44,155 bases of DNA from SVTX01 sp045577415. Its GTDB lineage: Bacteria; Bacillota; Clostridia; Oscillospirales; CAG-272. Below are positions 24,701 to 33,124 of the stretch, one piece after another. The position numbers and the translations under genes are program-made. Numbering within the stretch: position 1 is the stretch's first letter; each line of letters starts with the position of its first letter. The DNA lies in the NCBI GenBank assembly GCA_045577415.1, contig JAZNII010000024.1:1-44155 (forward strand), written 5' to 3'. The notes below the pieces were generated by a model. It worked only from the letters and a program-made list of their open reading frames with translations. It searched no databases and was not told the DNA's origin.

Positions 24701-27700
24701 CGCCGTAAGGTCAACGGGCTGCACCTTTTCAAGTGCTTCCACGTTGATGGCGTAGTCCTCGGGGTAAAGCTCTGCGGTCTTTCTTGCCACGGCGAGCTTT
24801 TCTCGCACGTTGCCCGAAAGATAATCGTCTGCCATCAGATATTTTTTCTCCCCGATACGGTTTCCGTGATAGGGATTAAGGAAGATAACGCCTTTAAGGT
24901 CAGCGAATAATTCTTCCTCGGATTTGCCCGTCAGCTCGGTCATATACTCCATATCCACAAAGGCGCGCTCACCGATTGCAACGGCTAAAGCTTCGCTTGC
25001 CGTATCCACCTTTTCAACCGTCGTCTGCGGCTTGATGGTGCGCTTGGTGAACATATCCGCCTTTGCCTTCAGCTCCTTATTATCGTCGAGAATTTCAAGG
25101 GAGCAAAGGAGGAAATAAGAGTTATCGTCCGAGAAAACGGAAGCGTTACCGCGGCTATTGATGAGTCCGTATTTCTTGGTGAAGGTATCGTATAGCGTGT
25201 TGAGCTTTGCTTGCAGAGCCTTGATTTCGCTATCGGGAGCATCTTCAAGCTGCGCGTCGATAAGCTCGCGTACCACGTCACGAATACCGATCATACCCTT
25301 GATACGGTTTTCACCCGTTACCGAGGTTTCCACGGGGTTCATAACGCTGTTTTGACGGTAGTAAACCTTGCCGTCAACAAGGGTGTAGGAGAAGTTTTTG
25401 ACTCTTGGATCGGCGGGGATAGCTTTGCTTTCCTCGTCGGTCAGTTCGTCCATCTCAACCTCTTGTATCTCAGCATTGATATTGGCTATCGCACCCGAAA
25501 GAAGCTCTCCGAGGTCTTGTCCTTCGTAGGCGCGGCAGGTCGGCTCGTCGCCAAAAGGACCTGACCTCATTACCATTTCACCAAGCACCATATCGGGATT
25601 GTCGATAAAGTATTGGTTCATAGGAATACCGTTCTCATCGACACCGAGGTGAACCCAATCGGGTTCAGCTTCAATAATGCGGTCGCGCTTCTGAAGGAAA
25701 ATAATGTCCGAAACAACTCTTGTTCCGGCATTGTCCTTGAAGGTGGTATCGGGTAAGCGGATAGCGCCGATAAGGTCGGCTCTCTGTGCGAGATACTTTC
25801 TCACGGCGGGATTCTCCTTGTCGAGAGTACCGCTGCTTGTTACGAAAGCAATCACACCTCCGGGGCGAACCTTATCCAAGGTCTTTGCAAAGAAATAATC
25901 GTGAATAAGGAAGTTATGCTTGTCATACTTCTTATCCACGACTCTGAACTGACCGAAAGGAACGTTACCTACCGCAACATCAAAGAAGCTGTCGGGAAAG
26001 TGCGTCTTTTCGTATCCGTCAATGGTTATTCCGTTCTTCTGATAGAGCTGCCGTGCAATCCTACCCGTAAGGCTATCAAGCTCTACGCCGTAGATCTTGC
26101 TCTCGCTCATACTGTCGGGGAGCATACCCATAAAGTTGCCCGTACCGCAGGAGGGTTCAAGGATATTGCCGCGCTTCAAGCCCATCTTTTCAAGAGCTTC
26201 GTACATTGCTCTGATTACGACGGGCGGAGTATAGAACGCGGTCAGCGTTGATTCTCTCGCAGCATTGTATTCCTCGGGGGAAAGGGTTGCGTAAAGCTCT
26301 TTGAACTCGCTTGCCCAATTATCCTTGCTTTCGTCAAAGGCATCGGACAGACCGCCCCAACCGGTGTACTGCGCGAGGATTTCTTGTTCTTCGGGAGTGG
26401 CAAAGCGGTTTTCAAATTCAAGCTCGTGTAAGAGGTTGATAGCTGCCATATTCCGTTTGAACTTTTCCTTTGCACCGCCCACGCCGAGGGCATCGTCTGT
26501 AATACGGTAGTTGTGCTTCTCGCTATCGGGAATTTCGGGGTGAGAGTTATACACGGGAAGCGTTGGCTTCGGCTTCGGAGCTTCCACCATTTCGGGAATG
26601 ACCATATTGTGCTTTTGCTTGTATTCCTCGATCTGCGCGTCCTCGACTACCACAAGCTCGTCGAAGGCGAGGTTGGAAAGCTCGTTATCGTTCAGCTCCT
26701 TCAGAGAGCCGTACTCACGAACCTCGATAAGATCTTCGCCAAGATATTTTTCAATCCTGTGTTCCGTAAGATTGACGGTGACTTGCACGAAAAATTCCTC
26801 GTTCTCGGTAGTTGTGTGGGCAAGCGGAACTTTGGAAAGGTCGTCGATTTGTGCATCGTTGTCACCGTACTCACGGGCATAGAAATCCTTGATAAGCTCC
26901 TTCGCGCGTTCAAGCTCGTCAACGACCTCGGGGGCAGCTTCCTCTCTTGCAGGGGTTACGTTGCCGTCCTCAAAGATGGCTACCGAGAGGTCGGCATTGA
27001 TGAGCTTTTCAAGGTACTTATCGACTACGTGATAAGGGATACCGCACATCGGGATACGGTCGTTATCACCGCTGATAGGGCGGCTCGTCAGAGTAAGGTC
27101 AAGCACGTTTGCGACCTTTACGGCATCGTCACCGAAGAACTCGTAAAAGTCACCCACGCGCACCATTGCGATATGCTGCGGATACGCTTTCTTGGCTTCC
27201 TCGTAGCGGCTCAAAATGGGGTTCTTTGAAAAGTCGCGCTTGGGTTCTTCGACGGGTTTCTGCTCAACTTTTTCTTCCTCTTTCTTGATTAAGTGGTCGT
27301 TGAGCTTGTTTTCACGGATGCGGCTCATAAAGGTTTCGTAGTCCATTTCAACGGGAAATAGCGTTCCGTCAAAAAGCTCTACGCGCTCGGAGTCGATAGA
27401 GGTTATCTCACATTCGTCCTTGCCGATATACACCGTCGTACCGAGGTGAAATTCATACTCTGAGGGCGGTATATCGTCCTCGGAGGGCGCTTTTCTTTCT
27501 TCGGTGGGTTCTTGCTTGACCTCGGTTTCAATCGCTTTTGTGGGCGTTTTTCGGCGGTAAGGAGAACCGGGAAACAGATTGAATTTGCCGGCTTGATAAG
27601 CCTTCACATTTTCAAAGCGTTTTACGTTAAGCTCATAATCACGACTTTCGGGGGTTCGTGTTTCGTGAACGACCTGCATCATCTCCACGATTTCATCAAG

Positions 27701-30442
27701 TCGCTCCTTGCTTTCGATTTGCTTCTCAATATCCTCGATTTCTTTCAAATGCTCATAGAACCCAAGACTTTGAAAAGGGAGTGGTGTATCTTCGGGAACG
27801 TGATAGTAGAAAGAACGGATATTGCGAGCAATCTCGTGTCGCTCAAATTTGTCAAAGCCTGCTTTTTCTTCTTCGGTCAGATATTTGCCTTGTTTGATAA
27901 GCTCGTCAATACGCTTTGCAACTTGCGACCATTTGAGAAGCACACCCGTTTCTCGATTTTGCAATCCACCGTATAAGACAATGCCTTTTCCATCGTGTTG
28001 GTTGTCGGTACGGAGTCCGCCCGTTCCTCCCACGCCATACTGATTTGACAAAAACTTAGCTCTCGCGCTCGTATCCTTGTTTTTGAGGAAGAAGGAATAC
28101 GTGCTGAGCTTGCTGTCGCTGTACTTGCTTTGCTTTATAAAGAAAGCATCAATCTTGTCTTGTGTGACAAACTGTTTCGGGGGAAGGATATACGGATCGG
28201 CGGGTGGAAATTCCACGGGTTCTCTCAAAAAGGTTTCTGTCAGCGCGGCAATCTCAACACCGTTGTGAAATCTTCTGAACCTCGGCGGATAGTCTTTGAC
28301 GCGGTTTTCGTTTGCCTTCATTTCTTCTATAAAAGCAGCAAGCCTTTGCGGATCGTGAAGAATTGCACGGTAGAAATTATTGATACCGGGCCATAAGAAG
28401 GTATCCTTCGTCTTGTATTCTGCGGGGATATTTTCAAAGTCCTCACGATAGAGGAAAGCAATTTTATCCGCGACCGTTTCTTCCCATATCTCGTCGGCTT
28501 TTTCAGCTTCGGTCTGAGGGATATACTGACCGCTTTCAAGCAGCTCTCGGATACGCTTATCCACCATTTCCCAAGTGAGAAAAGCGGAGCTTATATCCGA
28601 TACGCGCTCTCCCGTGGAAATACGAACACCGTCATCGTTCCATTTGACCGCATACTTTTTGTCGCCTACGATAATGCCCACGTGGTCTGTTTCATATTCC
28701 TTTCGGAGAAAGGCGATATTTTCGGCTTGATTGTTGGCTCTGCGATAGAAGCCGTAAATGCGTTGTGAGCTTTTTCGTGTGCAACCGCCAAGACGGAGAA
28801 ATTCGTCGATGACCTCTTGCGATATACCGAACTGCCTTTTGGGTGGAGGTGCAGGTGTATCCTCAACTGCGCCGTAGTCCACGTCGAGCAAGGAGAGCTG
28901 CTGACCTTCCTTCGGTTCATCAAGATAGTTACGGTCGGTAATCAGAGCGTTGATTAACTTGGTAATCAGCGCCCAATCCATACGAGTTTCCGCCGTTCTT
29001 GTAAGGAAATTGCCCTCATACAAAAGCAGACCTTCATCATCGGCTCTGTACCCAAGATGGTCTTGTGTTCCGTCCTTGACGATTTCTGCAAAGAGAAAAG
29101 GCGTGTATGCGCTTTTCACAAACGCCGTCTTTTCCTCGTCGGTTGCGTCAGAACGCAAAAAAGACACGATTTCATTCTTGCTTTTCTTCAAGAAATCATC
29201 GTGTCTTAAAAGCTGTATTAAACTTTGCGGATCGGATATTGGCGGGAGCGAGTCGTCGCTTATTTGTAGATTAGATTGGTCAACACTTCTTCCTCCGCGC
29301 TCGCCTTGATGTTGTTCATCATCTGCGCCCACGCTATCGGGTTCTCGGCTTTCATCTGCTCCGTCACCCCAAGGCTCGTCGCCTGTCGGCTCATAATCTC
29401 CGAAACCTGCGCTCTCGCCGTTTCGTCTATCTCGTGCAGATGCTCCGTCAACCTCGCTTCGGTCAGAAGTGTCGTGTACGTTCCTCGGCTGTGTTTCTTC
29501 AAGAACTCCAATCTCATCTGTCCGTACTTGCCGATGGGGAGGTTCTTCTGCTCGGGGAGAGTCAAGGTCGGGTATTGCATCCCGTCCTTCGCGGTCGTGT
29601 AGTTCAACATTATCGTTTCCTCCTTTTTCTGTTTCGTTTTTTCCGCCCTCATTATAACCGACATCGGCAGTTCTGTCAAAGGTGCGATTTTCTTTATCGA
29701 GAGATCTTACGGTACGTTCAATCTCTCGCAAGCATATCTCGGAAATATCTGCGGTGGCTGCACCGAGGATGTTGACAGTAGCAGGGGTATTAAATTCGTG
29801 TACCCATTCAAAGGCTTCTGCACCCACGCTTGTTTCAGCATCCAAGCCAAGTCGTGTGAGTACCATATAGGAAACACTTGCTTGAACCGTTAAGAGCAGG
29901 CGGTAACGAAGGTTATCGTCGTCAAGCTCGTCAAGAAAGCTGCCCTCAACCGAGTGATACATTTCCTGCACATAGTCTTGGATGTTGTCTTGTCCGAGAT
30001 TGATACAAGCACCGATAACAGCATCGGTCAAGTTGTCCTTTACATTGAGATACCCGAAGCGATTTCCGAGTGCTTCGATAATCTCACCTTCATATCCGGG
30101 CTTGACGTTCCATATCTCAAAGGGTTCGTTTTCGGGGCTATTGGTGTCCTTTGCATCGAAAACGTGGTCGAGATACACTCTGCCGCCGCGTTCTCGCATA
30201 AGGGCAATACCTTTCGCTCCGCGATTGATACGACGGTTCAACGGCTCTTTGTGCCAAGTGTCGAAGTCCGCGCAAGCGGTAGCAAAGGGGCGTTGAGCGT
30301 AGATCAGCACTTGGTCTTCAAACGGATACTTGTATTGATATGAAGCCGAGTGCAAAAAGGCTCGCCAAGCTACCGAGTCAGAGGTAACGTCTTTGATTGT
30401 TCTTTTATAGAGTTCGGTAATAAAGTCTTTTTTACTCAGCAT
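21722..30442 (-). CDS. Giant ArdC-like / MutS-I-like / N6-adenine methylase / SNF2 helicase protein
   Basis: This 2906-residue protein is the DarB-like anti-restriction type of Tn1549-like elements. In order: an ArdC-like N-terminus (1-110); an Asp/Arg/Gly-rich low-complexity linker (about 255-395); two copies of an ICE-specific domain (about 535-645 and 755-865); a MutS domain I-like segment with VGDFYEFFGDDA near 1092; an N6-adenine methyltransferase core with EPSCGTGNF near 1429 and a GNVPF variant of NPPF; a superfamily 2 helicase with GAGKT near 2100, DEAH near 2259, ATGTPISN and QRAGRIVRQG near 2592; and a coiled-coil tail. It probably modifies or remodels incoming DNA and protects it from host restriction. 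GGAGG precedes the start. The linker overlaps the nested tnpV. Three short genes lie upstream in the same operon. I see no frameshift across 8.7 kb. Confidence 0.9.
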   Translation of the reverse strand: MLSKKDFITELYKRTIKDVTSDSVAWRAFLHSASYQYKYPFEDQVLIYAQRPFATACADFDTWHKEPLNRRINRGAKGIALMRERGGRVYLDHVFDAKDTNSPENEPFEIWNVKPGYEGEIIEALGNRFGYLNVKDNLTDAVIGACINLGQDNIQDYVQEMYHSVEGSFLDELDDDNLRYRLLLTVQASVSYMVLTRLGLDAETSVGAEAFEWVHEFNTPATVNILGAATADISEICLREIERTVRSLDKENRTFDRTADVGYNEGGKNETEKGGNDNVELHDREGRDAIPDLDSPRAEEPPHRQVRTDEIGVLEETQPRNVHDTSDRSEVDGASARDRRNGESAGFGDYEPTGDEPWGDGADESREPDSVGADDEQHQGERGGRSVDQSNLQISDDSLPPISDPQSLIQLLRHDDFLKKSKNEIVSFLRSDATDEEKTAFVKSAYTPFLFAEIVKDGTQDHLGYRADDEGLLLYEGNFLTRTAETRMDWALITKLINALITDRNYLDEPKEGQQLSLLDVDYGAVEDTPAPPPKRQFGISQEVIDEFLRLGGCTRKSSQRIYGFYRRANNQAENIAFLRKEYETDHVGIIVGDKKYAVKWNDDGVRISTGERVSDISSAFLTWEMVDKRIRELLESGQYIPQTEAEKADEIWEETVADKIAFLYREDFENIPAEYKTKDTFLWPGINNFYRAILHDPQRLAAFIEEMKANENRVKDYPPRFRRFHNGVEIAALTETFLREPVEFPPADPYILPPKQFVTQDKIDAFFIKQSKYSDSKLSTYSFFLKNKDTSARAKFLSNQYGVGGTGGLRTDNQHDGKGIVLYGGLQNRETGVLLKWSQVAKRIDELIKQGKYLTEEEKAGFDKFERHEIARNIRSFYYHVPEDTPLPFQSLGFYEHLKEIEDIEKQIESKERLDEIVEMMQVVHETRTPESRDYELNVKRFENVKAYQAGKFNLFPGSPYRRKTPTKAIETEVKQEPTEERKAPSEDDIPPSEYEFHLGTTVYIGKDECEITSIDSERVELFDGTLFPVEMDYETFMSRIRENKLNDHLIKKEEEKVEQKPVEEPKRDFSKNPILSRYEEAKKAYPQHIAMVRVGDFYEFFGDDAVKVANVLDLTLTSRPISGDNDRIPMCGIPYHVVDKYLEKLINADLSVAIFEDGNVTPAREEAAPEVVDELERAKELIKDFYAREYGDNDAQIDDLSKVPLAHTTTENEEFFVQVTVNLTEHRIEKYLGEDLIEVREYGSLKELNDNELSNLAFDELVVVEDAQIEEYKQKHNMVIPEMVEAPKPKPTLPVYNSHPEIPDSEKHNYRITDDALGVGGAKEKFKRNMAAINLLHELEFENRFATPEEQEILAQYTGWGGLSDAFDESKDNWASEFKELYATLSPEEYNAARESTLTAFYTPPVVIRAMYEALEKMGLKRGNILEPSCGTGNFMGMLPDSMSESKIYGVELDSLTGRIARQLYQKNGITIDGYEKTHFPDSFFDVAVGNVPFGQFRVVDKKYDKHNFLIHDYFFAKTLDKVRPGGVIAFVTSSGTLDKENPAVRKYLAQRADLIGAIRLPDTTFKDNAGTRVVSDIIFLQKRDRIIEAEPDWVHLGVDENGIPMNQYFIDNPDMVLGEMVMRSGPFGDEPTCRAYEGQDLGELLSGAIANINAEIQEVEMDELTDEESKAIPADPRVKNFSYTLVDGKVYYRQNSVMNPVETSVTGENRIKGMIGIRDVVRELIDAQLEDAPDSEIKALQAKLNTLYDTFTKKYGLINSRGNASVFSDDNSYFLLCSLEILDDNKELKAKADMFTKRTIKPQTTVEKVDTASEALAVAIGERAFVDMEYMTELTGKSEEELFADLKGVIFLNPYHGNRIGEKKYLMADDYLSGNVREKLAVARKTAELYPEDYAINVEALEKVQPVDLTAAEIGVKLGSVWVPQEDVQDFMYELLGTSRWMQGQIEVKFVKMTGEWVITNKTHDRGNVKANNTYGTSCINAYQIIEETLNLKDVRIFDYVDDGSGKKKPVLNKKETAIAQGKQEQIKRAFEEWIWRDPERRERLCRLYNEKFSSYRPREYDGSHIQFYGMNPEITLRPHQKNAVARIMYGGNSLLAHVVGAGKTFTMVAAAQESKRLGLCNKSMFVVPNHLIEQWASEYLQLYPSANILVATKKDFETKNRKKFCARIATGDYDAIIIGHSQFEKIPVSVERQIRTLENEIETIMQSMEELSRERGNRVTVKQLAKSKKALEARLERLNDQSRKDDVVTFEELGVDRLFIDEAHFYKNLAAYTKMRNVAGISQTEAQKSSDLYMKCRYLDELTGGKGCVFATGTPISNTMVELYTMQKYLQYDELRYRDLLHFDSWASTFGETVTAIELAPDGTGYRAKTRFAKFFNIPELMAMFKQVADIQTADMLNLPTPEAHFHVVKVEASEIQKDLVQSFAERAEKIHKREVTSDQDNMLLVTNDGRKAALDQRLINPMLEDFEDSKVNVCVENIYGIWERNADKKSAQLVFCDLSTPKNDGNFNVYDDIRTKLIERGIPPEEIAFIHTADTDTKKKELFGKVRRGQVRILIGSTFKMGAGTNVQERLIALHDLDVPWRPSDLEQRAGRIVRQGNTNPEVDLYRYVTEGTFDAYSYQLLESKQKFISQIMTSKSPVRSAEDVDETALSYAEIKALASGNPKIMEKMQLDADVAKLKLQKASHLSQRYALEDALIKKYPRDIAEIEERIKGLEADIKTAEEGTHPDEHGFSPMELMGVTYTEKAEAGKTILDICSRINNQEPRPLGEYRGFKTDIGFDGVSREFYITLRGALFHKVMLGKDANGIITRLDNAIEKFAERKTNNEAQLAEVHRQIETAKAEIAKPFPDEAILEEKSRRLDELNSELNMDRKENEIVDGAEEISEDGQEKKPSPRDDRDDR
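29260..29610 (-). CDS. tnpV: TnpV-like protein nested inside the giant gene
   Basis: A complete 116-residue frame lies within the giant methylase/helicase gene, same strand, +1 frame relative to it. Its ATG at 29610 has AAAGGAGG eight bases upstream, an ideal ribosome binding site that the host frame does not need. The product (LTLPEQKNLPIGKYGQMR, an EARLTEHLHEIDE helix, then NPIAWAQMMNNIKASAEE and LIYK) has the pattern I know from TnpV proteins of Tn4451-type elements: PIGKWGRMR, a long helix, and a WVQxMNNIRNxAEE motif. The host protein in this interval is a charged low-complexity linker without domain character, so tnpV is likely the constrained frame. TnpV function is unknown. Confidence 0.75.
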   Translation of the reverse strand: MLNYTTAKDGMQYPTLTLPEQKNLPIGKYGQMRLEFLKKHSRGTYTTLLTEARLTEHLHEIDETARAQVSEIMSRQATSLGVTEQMKAENPIAWAQMMNNIKASAEEEVLTNLIYK

Positions 30443-30465
30443 ACTTCGTCCTCCTTCTTTTGATT

Positions 30466-31293
30466 TTAACGGGCATCACGGCTTGATACCCGTGCAGCCT
30501 TGTCCGTGGGAAAATCCCATCCGTAAACCTTACCGATTGTCGGGCCGAGCTTATCGGTCAGACGGTCGATCTGCTCCTGCGTTGCCTTGCCTTCATAAAT
30601 GTCGGCAAGAAGGTCATCGCGCTCGTCATCCTCAACTCCGTCCTTAAAGGAACGGTAGTAATAATAGTTACTGCCGTCGTGGTGTATCTGAGTCGAGCGA
30701 AACTCTCCGTCGCGGTCAACATACCATTGTGCATAGTCGTGGGGAGAGTAAAGGCAATCTGCCACGTTGCCCGATTTGATGATACCGTATCCCGCAAAGC
30801 GACCGTTCCAACGACCTATATCCGCTATTGCAATGATTTCAGAATTGCATTGAATATCGAGGTTGGAACGCTCATCGTCGAGATAGCCATTGTTGGTATC
30901 GTACATTATATCGGTGAGCTGTTCTTCGGTGTAGTCGGGATATTCCGCACGGAGGTCGGCAATCCAATCCTTTAGGTCGAGGTCGATATTCGACCATATC
31001 ATTCGCTTTTCGGGAAAGGGCGTGACCGTCGCACCGAGGTTCTGCATACATTCCGCAAACTGACAGATGTGGTAAGGGGTGTGACCTACGATAACGTGAT
31101 ATTCGTCGATAAACTTGCAGGTCAACGCCTTTTTCTCTCCATCGGGATAAGATATGAGGATTTGTTCGCCATCCTTGATTTTGAAACGCTCGTTATAGTG
31201 GGGATCAATGAACCGTATCTCCTTCGGCTCGTTCAAGGTGGCTTCGTCGTTCACGGCAATAACGCCGTGGATATTCTGTACTACATAACCCAT
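30466..31293 (-). CDS. Conserved element protein of unknown function
   Basis: The 275-residue protein has two apparent domains. The N-terminal one (about 1-95) is beta-rich with DGEQILISYPDGEKKAL and HICQFAECMQNLG, resembling polyvalent-protein-associated domains of mobile elements. The second (about 100-275) has DWIADLRAEYPDYTEEQLT, an IADIGRWNGRFAGYGI core and a Tyr-rich HHDGSNYYYYR stretch. I recognise the type as common in Tn1549-like elements but not a function. GGGAGGAA precedes the start and the stop lies 24 bases before the giant gene. Confidence 0.65.
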   Translation of the reverse strand: MGYVVQNIHGVIAVNDEATLNEPKEIRFIDPHYNERFKIKDGEQILISYPDGEKKALTCKFIDEYHVIVGHTPYHICQFAECMQNLGATVTPFPEKRMIWSNIDLDLKDWIADLRAEYPDYTEEQLTDIMYDTNNGYLDDERSNLDIQCNSEIIAIADIGRWNGRFAGYGIIKSGNVADCLYSPHDYAQWYVDRDGEFRSTQIHHDGSNYYYYRSFKDGVEDDERDDLLADIYEGKATQEQIDRLTDKLGPTIGKVYGWDFPTDKAARVSSRDAR

Positions 31294-32000
31294 CAGCGTT
31301 CCTCCCGTTTCTGAATTTTCTTCAAGAGCTTGCCGTCCTTATCGTAGTTCTTGGGGTTGGCAGCGGGTACGTTCCAACCGAACATTGAGCCTGCAAGCAT
31401 AGCTTCTGCTTGGGCAGGTGTAGCGCCTATTTTCTCGTTCAGCTCCTTGGCGGTCTTGTTGCTCTCGTCCTCTCGCACGGGGGTATATCCACTCTCGGCA
31501 AAGTCAATTCTGATCAGCTTTCCCTCGGTAGGGAGATAGCCGTAGCAGAATGTGGGCAAGCCACGGTCGGTGGCGAGCTTATTCATCAGCTTATGCTTGT
31601 CGAAGCAGAAGCAATAAAAATTGTAGTCGCCGTGTACGGGAGTACATCTCAAATATAAGGCGTAATCCCTTGTAAGAATACGAAATCCCCACGCGCTATC
31701 CTTGTAAATGCTTTCCGTGAGCTTGCAATCGTGCTTGGTATGAGCATAGTTGAACATATTGCATCTGCCCGAAAGCACCTGTCCTTCGCTCCGAAGCTCG
31801 TTGATAACTGCATCGAAAATCGTTTTGAAATGCTCGTCGTTCAGCTCGTGGCAGGTGTGCGGAAACCACGTTGTCCAAAACTCTTTGCCCGAACCGAAGT
31901 CACCGCGCAAATGCCCGATGCAGCCGTAATCCCTCGTTTCGTTTTCTATTGCGAAAAAGAGCTGACGTTCCTCTTTGAGCTTAACAGATTCCAACCTCAT
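31293..32000 (-). CDS. Conserved element protein of unknown function
   Basis: A 235-residue protein starting at 32000, where GGAGG is spaced 7 bases from the ATG; the ATG at 32006 abuts the same GGAGG and is unlikely. The sequence is rich in aromatic residues, Cys and His, with DFGSGKEFWTTWFPH, CTPVHGDYNFYCFC and a C-terminal FGWNVPAANPKNYDKDGK. GSGK occurs but without a Walker-type context. No family was assigned. The stop-start junction with the next gene overlaps. Confidence 0.6.
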   Translation of the reverse strand: MRLESVKLKEERQLFFAIENETRDYGCIGHLRGDFGSGKEFWTTWFPHTCHELNDEHFKTIFDAVINELRSEGQVLSGRCNMFNYAHTKHDCKLTESIYKDSAWGFRILTRDYALYLRCTPVHGDYNFYCFCFDKHKLMNKLATDRGLPTFCYGYLPTEGKLIRIDFAESGYTPVREDESNKTAKELNEKIGATPAQAEAMLAGSMFGWNVPAANPKNYDKDGKLLKKIQKREER

Positions 32001-32002
32001 AC

Positions 32003-32230
32003 TCATTCCTCCTTTTTCTCGTCCTTGCTTGCTTCCACAAAGAACTCAAACAGCTTTCTCGATTTGATTGCCGCCTGCAATTCACAAACGGCGTGAAGAT
32101 CTGCAACAGTAATGCCGGGGATTGCAAGCGCGTCTTTGAGTTCAAGCGCGACAACCTCCTTTTCGGTCGTGATACCCATTTCGATAAGGCGGGTAATAAC
32201 CCGTACACTCGTTTTATTTACAGTAGCCAT
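32003..32230 (-). CDS. Small helical element protein
   Basis: The 75-residue protein has an N-terminal helical pair (VRVITRLIEMGITTEKEVVAL), then ALAIPGITVADLHAVCEL and a charged tail. GAGAGGAAAG lies just before the ATG, and that ATG overlaps the upstream stop by one base. It may be a small DNA-binding or adaptor protein, but there is no diagnostic motif. Confidence 0.6.
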   Translation of the reverse strand: MATVNKTSVRVITRLIEMGITTEKEVVALELKDALAIPGITVADLHAVCELQAAIKSRKLFEFFVEASKDEKKEE

Positions 32231-32511
32231 TATCTTTCCTCTCTTTCGCTTTTCTTCTTTTCTTTGGTGTTCACGGACTTCTTGAAGGACAGCTCCGCTT
32301 CTGCGCGCTCATACATATCTCGCATAGCCGCGTCTTTGTCGGTCATATAATGCCCCCAATAGTAGCCGCGCTGCTTCTGATATTCCCACGTGACGAACAT
32401 AGCGGGATCGTGAACATTCTGTCCTACGACGAACTCTACGTCGCCTACGGGAAGGGTGGCTATAATCTCATAACCTGCGTTGATACGCTTGTTTTCGTTA
32501 TCTTGCATCAT
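32230..32511 (-). CDS. Small conserved element protein
   Basis: A 93-residue protein. I use the ATG at 32511 (a second ATG follows directly), with AAAGGA upstream; a much longer open frame extending to 32754 runs antisense-like through the neighbouring gene and has no ribosome binding site. It contains YEIIATLPVGDVEFVVGQN, an aromatic WEYQKQRGYYWGHYM stretch and a Lys/Glu tail. It overlaps the upstream gene by 14 bases. Function unknown. Confidence 0.6.
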   Translation of the reverse strand: MMQDNENKRINAGYEIIATLPVGDVEFVVGQNVHDPAMFVTWEYQKQRGYYWGHYMTDKDAAMRDMYERAEAELSFKKSVNTKEKKKSEREER

Positions 32512-33124
32512 CACGATTTTTCCTTTCTTTCGCTTGTCTTTTCTCATAGTCGGCTCTTGCTTTTGCAAGATGTTCCTTGGCAAAGTCGGGGATTTTATCT
32601 TCGGGAACTTCGCCCAAGACCTCGTATCTCTCAATGCGTGTATCTTCACCCGTATAGAGGTTGACACAGAAGCAGCCGTTTCCACGGCTATTGGCGTAAG
32701 AGCCGTTACCGCCCGTAATAAAATAAAGTTGATGGGAAATGTCCTTGTAGCCATCGAAAAGCCATTTTTCTTCGATTGCTACGACCTTACCCTCAATATT
32801 CTTATCGCGGCTTGCCGAGAGAAGGTCAGAACCCTTCAAGCAGCTTATATCTTCAAGCCCGATGGCGGCACGGTCTTTTTCGATCTGCTCAACTGCGGCA
32901 GAAATATCCGCCATATAGAGTTTCATACACTCAACGAAATCGTTGCTTGTGACGGCGTTTACATAGTGCCTGAAAAGGTCGTCATCGTAGCATTGGCATT
33001 TCAAGAAGCGTTGCGGCTCTTTATCATTCTTATGAATGGCGAACAAATATCTGCGATTGCCGACAAACACCTCGTTTTGTACGGCATAGTCGTTTATCAT
33101 TTCTTTTCCTTCGTTGTTTATCAT
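32498..33124 (-). CDS. Conserved element protein of unknown function
   Basis: The 208-residue protein starts at 33124, where AAAGGAG is 7-9 bases upstream and the stop of parB overlaps the start (TAATG). It has an N-terminal beta-rich part (NEVFVGNRRYLFAIHKND), a middle helix (VECMKLYMADISAAVEQIEK) and a glycine-rich GGNGSYANSRGNGCFCVNL loop. The C-terminus is a basic helix. No function recognised; its coupling to parB places it in the leading region of the element. Confidence 0.6.
   Translation of the reverse strand: MINNEGKEMINDYAVQNEVFVGNRRYLFAIHKNDKEPQRFLKCQCYDDDLFRHYVNAVTSNDFVECMKLYMADISAAVEQIEKDRAAIGLEDISCLKGSDLLSASRDKNIEGKVVAIEEKWLFDGYKDISHQLYFITGGNGSYANSRGNGCFCVNLYTGEDTRIERYEVLGEVPEDKIPDFAKEHLAKARADYEKRQAKERKNRDDAR

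Noticed and set aside
32511..32754. N-terminal extension of the small 93-residue gene
   Set aside because: The extension lies entirely within the neighbouring gene, has no ribosome binding site and is low in conserved-looking sequence; the ATG at 32511 has AAAGGA.
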